Source: Oligoflexia bacterium
Lineage (GTDB): Bacteria; Bdellovibrionota; UBA1018
Reading direction: 5' to 3'
Assembly: GCA_014378465.1 (NCBI GenBank)
Contig: JACMNQ010000070.1
Location: 1-64,000 of the forward strand
Length of the DNA stretch: 64,000 bases
The notes under the pieces were generated by a model. The model was given only the letters and a program-made list of their open reading frames with translations, was not told where the DNA came from and made no database searches. This document shows, piece after piece, positions 46,553 through 55,500 of this stretch (its first letter is position 1; every line of letters begins with the position of its first letter). The position numbers and the translations under genes were made by a program.

Positions 46553-47879
46553 CGTCGGACCCTCCGCTGCGCACGAGATTGTATTCGCTGTTGCTGTCGG
46601 CCCAGCGGCGCTGTTCGTAACGACTGCTGATCCACCAGACGCTCACTGGAAAAGCGCTCACCAGAAAAAGGGCGAGAAAAAAATTGGACCAGGAGACCAC
46701 TCCCCTTCGCACGTCGATGTTGTAAGGCTGTTCTTTTGCGGTCGCCGCCGAGACTGAAATCGGTCCGACGATCTGATAATTGAGGTGATAAGTTCCAGCC
46801 GTTACCGAGGAAATCACATTTTCCTGATGCTGGGCCCCTTCAGACCAGGAGCCGTCACTATCAGAGCCGTAATAGTACTCCACTCCCTGCTCGAAGTTGT
46901 ACTGTGCGCCAGTCGAATCATTGACGAGCGTCGCATCGAGCTCCAGCCAATTGTTATTCACCGGGGATTGGAAGGTGACTTCGACGTTCGTCCCCTTTCG
47001 CAGCTGAAAGGATTCGGTGACCTTTGGCTTCTCCACGTCGTTGCCCGTATAGACCCCCGACAGGTGCAGGAGTTTCTCATTGCTTGACAGCATTACCGTC
47101 AAAAGTTGAAGTGCGAGCAATGCCACGAGAAAAAACGCCCAGTATCGCGCGAGTGGACGAAGAAGCAGACTGCTCTTCACAGGCTGAGCCGGAGCGATGC
47201 CGATTCTTCCGGGCATGGGCTGAGAGATTGCAAAGGCCGCCTGAATGACTCCGGGATCCAGGTATTCGCCCAGCGACCAGACCGTCTCCTGATCGCCGCT
47301 TTCACTCGAGAGAATGCGGGGAGGACAGACGTAGTCTTCGACCTGGACGGTTTCGCCGGCGCTGACTTTCCAATAGAACTCACCCACGACAAACGTGACT
47401 TTTCCAGTGCCCTTTTCAAAGAGCTTGTAGGTCTCGCCGAGAAACTTCGCGTCTCCGTGCTGAATCGTGGGTTTCGATTTCGTCATGATGACGTAATTCC
47501 AGTGCCCATCGCTCTCCACGAGCCAGCGAAACCCCTTGAAAGGATTGTAGAGCAGGTATTCGCGCCAGGAGTAGAGCTCCGAGCCGTCACAGCGCTGCAT
47601 GAACCCGATCACCTGCCAGGTTTCGCCGCGGAGTTTTCCTTTCTGTCCCAGCGGAATCAGCGGGATGACTTTGTTCTTCTGAAAGGCGGAGCTTAGAATC
47701 TGGTAATTCTCATTCGTGACATCGATCACGGAGCCGCAGGACCCGCACACGACCGAGATGGACTGGCCGACCGCCCGCAGAATCACTCCCGCTCCGCAGC
47801 TGGGGCACGAGAAGGTTTTCACGCTCGGGCCGGGGGCGGGCTTCTTCGCGCCAAACGGCGGAGGACTCTCACCAGCCAT
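46545..47879 (-). CDS. DUF4178-like zinc-ribbon membrane protein
   Basis: FSCPSCGAGVILRAVGQSISVVCGSCGSVID; GKLRGETWQVIGFMQRCDGSELYSWREYLLYNPFKGFRWLVESDGHWNYV; two C-terminal TM segments. Confidence 0.8.
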   Translation of the reverse strand: MAGESPPPFGAKKPAPGPSVKTFSCPSCGAGVILRAVGQSISVVCGSCGSVIDVTNENYQILSSAFQKNKVIPLIPLGQKGKLRGETWQVIGFMQRCDGSELYSWREYLLYNPFKGFRWLVESDGHWNYVIMTKSKPTIQHGDAKFLGETYKLFEKGTGKVTFVVGEFYWKVSAGETVQVEDYVCPPRILSSESGDQETVWSLGEYLDPGVIQAAFAISQPMPGRIGIAPAQPVKSSLLLRPLARYWAFFLVALLALQLLTVMLSSNEKLLHLSGVYTGNDVEKPKVTESFQLRKGTNVEVTFQSPVNNNWLELDATLVNDSTGAQYNFEQGVEYYYGSDSDGSWSEGAQHQENVISSVTAGTYHLNYQIVGPISVSAATAKEQPYNIDVRRGVVSWSNFFLALFLVSAFPVSVWWISSRYEQRRWADSNSEYNLVRSGGSDDD

Positions 47880-48537
47880 CGAGTTCTCGCAGTCCGGTGA
47901 ATTTGAAGTCATCAAATTCGAGGTACTTGCCGACATAAAGCTTCACGCCATCCGACGAATAATCGAGACTCGCGAAAGCGTTCTGGGTACCGCTGAGGTT
48001 GCTGCCCGGCGCAGCACTGAGGTCGACGCTCACATTTTTGCGACCCTGGGGTGCACGAAAGGGCAATTCCCCCTCGGAGCCGATGCACTGGGCCTGCTTG
48101 ATGTCATCCACGACAAAAGTTTTTCCGCCGAGGAGAAGCACATTCTTTCCAGGCACGAGCTCACTGACGGCAGGCACGCCTCGCCGGTCTTCTTCCGGAA
48201 AGCTGATCATGTAGAAACCCTGAGCTTCGCCGAGCCAGCCCTGGCGGCCGTCATCCAATTGCAGGAACCATTCATTCCACGTGCCGCCATCCAGGGTGCC
48301 CTGAGGCCAGCCGATTTTCAGGCGTCCGATGATTTCAAAACTACCGCGTTCGAACACACCACGCGTTCCGACCTGAAGAGGACTCATGTCCTCGAGAAGT
48401 TCAGACATCTTTCCAAGAGATTCGAGATTGAGGTCGTGACGAACCAGCATGGACTTGCAATAAGTGCAGACGGAAAAAACGGTTGCGCGTGACTTGAAGT
48501 GCACGGCAGCGCCGCACGATGGACAGGTGTATTCCAT
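47869..48537 (-). CDS. DUF4178-like zinc-ribbon protein
   Basis: MEYTCPSCGAAVHFKSRATVFSVCTYCKSMLV; FEIIGRLKIGWPQGTLDGGTWNEWFLQLDDGRQGWLGEAQGFYMI. Confidence 0.8.
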   Translation of the reverse strand: MEYTCPSCGAAVHFKSRATVFSVCTYCKSMLVRHDLNLESLGKMSELLEDMSPLQVGTRGVFERGSFEIIGRLKIGWPQGTLDGGTWNEWFLQLDDGRQGWLGEAQGFYMISFPEEDRRGVPAVSELVPGKNVLLLGGKTFVVDDIKQAQCIGSEGELPFRAPQGRKNVSVDLSAAPGSNLSGTQNAFASLDYSSDGVKLYVGKYLEFDDFKFTGLRELDGW

Positions 48538-48611
48538 GGTTCAGGAGACTTAACTCCATGTTCTGAAACTTATCAACTCAGTTGTTCGCATCGGTGCCCA
48601 GGATTCCATGA

Positions 48612-48657
48612 AAAAAGCCACCGGCGCTCTCCAGATTGGAAAGGTCGCCAGTGGCTT
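48612..48657 (-). terminator. Rho-independent terminator
   Basis: Minus strand GCCACTGGCG...CGCCGGTGGCTTTTTT. Confidence 0.75.
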
Positions 48658-48694
48658 CTGATGACTTGAACAGTACTTCTAAAAAAGCCTGAAA

Positions 48695-49363
48695 TCAGGC
48701 CTTGGGAGTGATGGTCGGAGCTTTTGCCGGAGCGGCTGAAGAATTGGAAGCGCCACCGAGCTTGATCAGAGGAGAAGTCTTGCCCGTGCCTGGAGCTGGA
48801 CGAGGGGCAGCTGCTGCGCCATCGCGGCCGCGTCCACCGCCGGCCTGTGCACCGTCACGACCGCCGCCGCGGCCACTGTCAGCGCCACGTCCGCCGCCTG
48901 CGCCTGGCTTGCCATCACGGCCGCCACGACCTTTGCCGCCGCCCTTTTTATCGCCGAACTTGCCTTGAGGAGCCGCTTGGGTTTCTGCGGGACGTCCGGC
49001 TTCTTCGAAAAATTCGACGCTGAAATGCTTGCCGTCGATTTCCTGAGCGCCGTGAGGAGCGCTTTCGCCTTCAGCAGCCTGCATGACGAGAACTCGCTTC
49101 AGATTGCCCTTCTTGTTTTTCACGAGAGAAAGGGCGTTCTTCAACCAGGTAAGCTTGTCGCCTTCGTACTTGGTGAGTTCACCGAGCTTGGTGTTGATCG
49201 CGGTCTGAATGGCTTCGGGAAGCGCGGCCTGGAATTCTTCGTCAGACTTGCCTTCGGCTTTCAGGGCTTCAGTTGCAGAGTGAGTCGCATCCTGAGTGAT
49301 CTGGGTCATCTGTTCTTCAAGAGTTCTCAAACTTTTTCCAAAAAAATCGGTCAACGTTTTCAT
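48695..49363 (-). CDS. Hypothetical protein with RGG/GR-rich disordered tail
   Basis: N-terminal helical ~120 aa then KKGGGKGRGGRDGKPGAGGGRGADSGRGGGRDGAQAGGGRGRDG. Confidence 0.8.
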   Translation of the reverse strand: MKTLTDFFGKSLRTLEEQMTQITQDATHSATEALKAEGKSDEEFQAALPEAIQTAINTKLGELTKYEGDKLTWLKNALSLVKNKKGNLKRVLVMQAAEGESAPHGAQEIDGKHFSVEFFEEAGRPAETQAAPQGKFGDKKGGGKGRGGRDGKPGAGGGRGADSGRGGGRDGAQAGGGRGRDGAAAAPRPAPGTGKTSPLIKLGGASNSSAAPAKAPTITPKA

Positions 49364-49544
49364 CTGAATCCTTTCGAGGGGTGGCCCGAGGGCCCATTCG
49401 GCAGCGCGGAAGCGGGAGCTTATTCATAACTGCGTTAAATTAAACTGAGCCCTGAACCTAACAGAAGAGGGTCAGTTCTGTCTCGTGAGAATGACCAAGC
49501 GGGCTGTTTTCAGACTGTCAGCCGGTGGAACTTGGCCCAATGGA

Positions 49545-52500
49545 TCACAAAATGACTTCAACCGTGTGCTTCTTTCCATCATCCGTGATCGGAATCTCTC
49601 CACTCGGGTAGACGATGCCATCCAGAGTGATGCGCTTGTCTGAGATCGAAGTGGCGTTCGTATTCCTGACTTGAATCAGGTATTCCGTCTCCCGGGCTTC
49701 GCCGACTGACGGCGCGCCCGCGCCTGCCTTTGCCACCGCTGGTCTCCGGTAGACGATCTCAAAGCCTTCCCAGTTCTGCGGGATACAGGGCTCAATCCGA
49801 AGTCGATTGCCCCGGAGATCGAACCCCAGGATGGATTCGATGGCAGAGCGGTACATCCAGCTTGCCGACCCCGTGTACCAGGTCCAGCCGCCGCGACCCA
49901 CATGAGGAGAATGCCCGTAAATGTCGGCGGCCATCACGTAAGGCTCCACTTTGTATTTGTGCAGCCCAGCGCGGGTCGCCGAATGATTGATCGGGTTCAG
50001 CAGACTGTAAAGCTCGAGCGCACGGTCCCCGTCCCCAAGAGTCGCGTAAGCCATCATGGTCCAGATTGCCGCGTGAGTGTATTGTCCGCCATTTTCACGC
50101 ACACCCGGAACATAGCCCTTGATGTAGCCTGGATCGGCTGCGCTCTTGTCAAACGGCGGACTGAAGAGATTGATCAATCCGTCACTGCGCCGAATGAGGT
50201 GCTGATCGACCGCGGCCATCGCTCTCACGCTTCTCGCCGGATCTCCGGCACCGGAGAGCACGGCCCAGGACTGGGCGATTGAATCGATCTTGCACTCTTC
50301 ACTCTTCGAGGACCCCATGGCTGATCCATCATCGAAGTAAGCGCGCAGGTACCAGTCGCCATCCCAGGCATTCTTTTCGACATTGGTCTTGAGAGTCACC
50401 AGGTGCTGCGCATAACGAGAGGCGCGAGCGGCGTTTTCAAGATCACCAGGTGAACCTGTCGACAGGCCGGCAGCCCCATTCGTGAAATTCCTGAAGAGTG
50501 GGAGAAATTGACTGAGCGTCTTGTAGAGAAACCACGCGACCCAGACGCTTTCGCCTCGGCCCTGATTTCCCACGCGGTTCATCCCGTCATTCCAGTCGCC
50601 CGATCCCATGAGCGGCAGCCCGTGAGCGCCAGTCTTGAGGCTGCGGTCCAGCGTGCGAGCGCAGTGTTCAAACACCGTTGCCGTTTCGTGGGACTGCTCA
50701 GGCAACGTGTAGGAGTCGTCTTCGCCGGCTTCCAGTTCCTTGGACTCAATGAAAGATACGGTTTCGCTCAGCACCGTGAGATCACCCGTCACTTTGACGT
50801 AAAAACTCACGACGTAGGGGAGCCAGATGAGGTCATCTGAGAAACGTGTCCTCACTCCTCGTCCCGTCGGAGGATGCCACCAGTGCTGGACATCCCCTTC
50901 CTTGAACTGCCTCGCGGCCGCGGTCAGAATCTGCGCGCGCGCGATTTCAGGCTTGGAGTAGATCAGGGCCATGACGTCCTGAAGCTGATCGCGGAAACCG
51001 AACGCTCCGCCCGATTGGTAGAAAGCGGAACGGGCCCAGATTCGGCAGGAAAGAGTCTGATAGACGAGCCAGCGATTGACGAGCGTGTTCATTGACTCAT
51101 CGGGCGTTCGGATCTCGAGCGCGCCGAGCGCCTCTTCCCAGTGCGTGATCACGCGGTCAAAGGCGGCACGGACTTCGAAAGGATTCCGGTAGAGCGTGGC
51201 CAGGCGTCTCGCTTCTTCAACGGAATCGGCCTGCCCAAGAAGAATGCTGATTTCGCGCTCTTCACCAGGAGCGAGTTCAAAGTGCGTCTGGAAGGCGGCG
51301 CAGGGATCCATCCCTCCACCTGAACGCCCGGAAAGTTCCACGCGGTCCATGGCGGCTGGCCGGGCCGCGCTGCCATTTCGACCGAGAAATTCTCGACGAT
51401 CGCAGGTGAATGTACGATTGGCCTCACCCATGTCCGCAAACGCCACCCGGTCAGCGAATTCATTATTGTAGGCATTTCTGGCGAAAATCGCCTGAGTTCT
51501 GGTATCCACTTCCGTGACGACTGAAGGCGCCGAAACTCCGCGCTGAAAACCGAGCACCCACTCGACGTAACTGGACACGGACAGACGCCGAGGGTGCGCT
51601 CCGAGGTTCTTCAGCTTCAATCGACTGATCTTGACCCCGGCTTCGAGGACGACGAAGAGCTGCAGCTGTTGAGCGATCCCATGACTCGTGTGCTGAAACT
51701 GAGTGTAACCCTGACCATGCGTGACGATGTAGGGTTCGACTTCGCGAATGGGCAACGGTGTCGGACTCCAGAACTCGCCCGTCTCTTCATCGCGAATGTA
51801 GATGGCTTCGCCCACCGGATCTGAAACCGCGTCGTTGGACCAGGGAGTGAGCCGATTCTCGCGGCTGTTGACGGACCACGTGTAACCCGAACCGGATTCA
51901 GAGATGAGGAATCCGAAGTCCTTGGAATTCGCGATGACGTTGATCCAGGGAGCAGGAGTCCATTGCCCTTCCTTGAGGATGATGACGTACTCGCGTCCGC
52001 CTTCACCGAAACCGCCGAGGCCGTTGAAGAACTTGAGCACCGGCATCTTCAAAACCGGAGCGGGAGGAAGTTTCCGTCTGTCGTTTGACTTTTCAAGGCG
52101 CCGAGGCAATTCATTTTCAATCGGGCGACGCTTGAGCTGTTCCTCGAGAGTGCCTTTTTCAGCACTGAGCATGACTCGGGCCACGGCCTTGAGCAGAATC
52201 ACGTCCGCTTCGGGCATGATGTCCGTGCGCCGGATGAAGACTCCGCCAGGCTTGTCAAGCAGGGCCTGAGACCCGCTCATGCGGATCTGCCGCTGCAACT
52301 CTTCCTGAAGGGACTGGATGTAGCTCGGGGCACGTTCGTTGAGGATGACCAGGTCAATGGAGAGGCCCTTGAGTCTCAGATACTCATGCGCGTGCAGGAG
52401 TTGGCGAACCATCGCCATGTCCTTTTCATCGCTGATGCGAGTCAGAAGGATCGGCAGATCACCGCTGATGCCGTAAGCCCAGAGGTTGGACTGCTTGCGA

Positions 52501-55500
52501 GTGTTGAGAGCCAGATGATGAGAGCGCGGACGCAGCATCGGATCTGAAAACAAAATTCTTCCGGCCAGACGCTGAAAGAGATGGGCCTCGTCCGTGCCGA
52601 CATTCAGATGCCGCAACTGAACCTGCGACTGAGTCCAGGCGATTTCGGCTTCGCGCGCGAAAATGTGGATCTCACGGTACTTGTCCGCGAGGCGCAACGC
52701 CTCTTCACGGGACTCCGCGGTCCCGGTGGAGAAAGTGACCTTGACGGTCGCACGCGGTCCAACCCGAACGGTTTCACGCAGGGCGAAGATCGGATCAAGC
52801 ACTGCGCCTACGGTGTTTGAAAGCGGTCGGCCCTCATGAAAGACGAAGGGGTTCGAGGCGTCCCGTCCGCGGCCGATGAATTTGGAACGGTCGGTTTCGT
52901 ACTGCAGCGGACTGACCCCTTCAGAATCCGACACCACTCCGTGAAAGGCCCAGATCTGCTTCTCATGGTTCGAGCGCCGACGTCGGGTGCCCAGCAGCGC
53001 ATTGCCTTCAGGAACGAACTCGGTCTGCACGAAGAGATTGCTGTAGGCCGGGTGGGCGGCATCATCATTGGGTTTGGCCAGGACCACTTCCATGAAGCTC
53101 GTCAGTTCAAACTCACACGCTTCATCCGAATTGTTCGTGATCGAAACCCGCCGGAGTTCGACTGGATCCTCAGGTGAAACGATGATTTCCGTGTGAGTGA
53201 GGATCTTGCCGTCCTTGCCGTCACAGCGCGAGATCTCCACTCGGTCCTCGGCGAAATTGACTTTGTAGCTCTTCGGCACGCTCGCGACCGGCTGGTAACC
53301 GCTGGACCAGTAATCCCCGCTGGCGCGATTGCGGATATAGATGAAGTGCCCCCAGGAGTCGCGCGTCCAGTCCTCGCGCCAACGGCTGACGGAAAGTCCC
53401 GAAGAGCGTGAATAACCACTCCCTGCTGAGGTGACCATGACTGAGTAGGTCCCGTTCGACAGCAGCTGAGTCCGCGGCGTCGAGACGTGGATGTCCGAAT
53501 ATTGCCGAGGATTCGGGGCGGCGATGAAACGCAGGCTCTCGGAGTGAACTTCTTCGGCGCGAGGTCTGGAGATCGCCACCGCGTGCGGGATCTTCTCCTG
53601 CAACAGCAGCTGAGTCGCCTGCACGAGCGGATCGGCGTGAAAACGGCGCTGCATCGGAGCGTCGTTCACCAGGTGATTGAGTGCGACGAGACTCATGCCC
53701 TGATGATGGGCCATGAAGGATTTCAGGATGAAGAATTTCTGATTTTGCGGCAATCGATCGGCCGTGTAATCAATGGATTCGTAGAAACCGTAGCGAGCGA
53801 AAGCCCCAGTCGAAACCAGAGTTTTCAGATTGGTCAGCGCCGACCAGGGATCAATCACCGCCGCAAGCAGCGTCGAATAGGGTGAAATCACGAGATCATC
53901 GCTGAGGCCGCGCTTCAGACCCAGCCCCGGAATCCCGAAAGGTCCGTACTGAAAATTCAACTGCAGATCGCGAGCGTTATAACCGGCTTCTGAAATTCCC
54001 CAGGGAACATTCCTGTTCTTTCCATACTCGATCTGGCGAGCGACGATCGCCTGGTAAGTCTGTTCGAGCAGAGTGTTCTCGTACCGTTTCATGACGAGAA
54101 CGGGCATCAGGTATTCGAACATGGTCGCAGTCCAGGCAATGAGAGCGCGACTGCCGAGCACCGGAGTCATCTTGCGACCGAGGCGGAACCAATGCTCTTC
54201 AGGCACGTCTCCCTTGGCAATCGCGATGAAACTCGCCAGACGCGATTCCGATGCCAGCAGGTCGTAATAGGAAACGTCCCGTCTGGCATCCGCGACATTG
54301 TAACCGATGACGAAAAGCTTGCGAGCCTGATCAAAGAGAAACGTGAAATCCATCGCCAGGGCCAGTTCATTGCTCCGAACCTCAAGGGAACGGAGTCTGG
54401 CGGAGATTTCCGCCGGAACGATTTCAGCTTCATCGCGCAGAAACTGCAGCACCTGATTTCGGGCGGCCTTCAGCCAGATCCAGACCTCCGACGGGGCATC
54501 ACTCACTCCGCGCTTGACCGGCAGGTCAGGAGACTCCTGAGTTCCCACGAGGGCGGTCAGAATGTCGGCTGCGACTTCGAGCTTTTCAAGCAAAGCGCTC
54601 AGACTCCCGGCAAAACCCTCGACCTGCGGCTCACCCCTTGCCAGATCCAGAGTGTCCTGGATCGCCTGCAGGAGCTGAGCATGGGTGACGGACCCCGTGC
54701 TTTCAGCGAAACTTTCCAGCTTCTCAGCTTCTCCGCGCAGAAGGGCCAACGTGTCCAGCAGTCCCGCCCGAGCCTGGACGTTGAACTTCGGTCCACTCGC
54801 GAGTTCGATGCAGGCCTGCTTCAGCGTCAGCAGATGCCCTGCGAGATTTCCGCTGTCGACGGTCGAAATGTATTGCGGCCGCAGAGGCTCCAGGGATTTC
54901 GTATCGTACCAGTTGAAGAGATGGCCATTCATCTTCTCCATCTTCTCAAGAGTGGTGATCGTGCGCTCCAGGCTCTCGACGCACTCCAGGAACCCAAGAT
55001 ATCCGAAATCATGGGCGGAGACCGTGGAGAGCAGCTGCAATCCGATGTTCGTTGGCGAAGTGCGGAAGGCGACCACGGGTCTCGGATCTTCCTGAAAATT
55101 GTCAGGAGCCAGCCAATGCCCTTCGGCCGTGACGAAGGTTTCAAAGAAATGCCAGGTTCTTCGAGCGTAGGCGCGAAAGGCGTGCAGCTCACCGGTTCCA
55201 AGGCCGCGCACTTTCACCGGCACTTTGCGCTTGAGCCAGGTCTTGATGAGAGGATTCAGGGTCCAGAGTGCGAGAAAGGGAGTGGCCTCGCGGAAGGCAG
55301 CAGGATGAAACGCCGACAGACCTGCGATGATGCCCACGGCGGACCACGTGCCGAAATCCGGAAAATTTCTGAATATCCAGGTTGTTCCAGCAGTCCTGGA
55401 ACCCCTGGCTGAGCTCTCGAGCTGAGCGAAAGTCACCCACTCGAGGAGTTTCTTCTTTGAAATCAGCTTGCGGTACGAAGTCCGCACGATGGCGTCCGTC

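Noticed and set aside
54192-55412. 406-aa plus-strand ORF inside the glucan synthase gene (also 56229..56981 and 57087..57980)
   Set aside because: Antisense to the NdvB-like CDS, no recognisable motif, typical high-GC shadow ORFs
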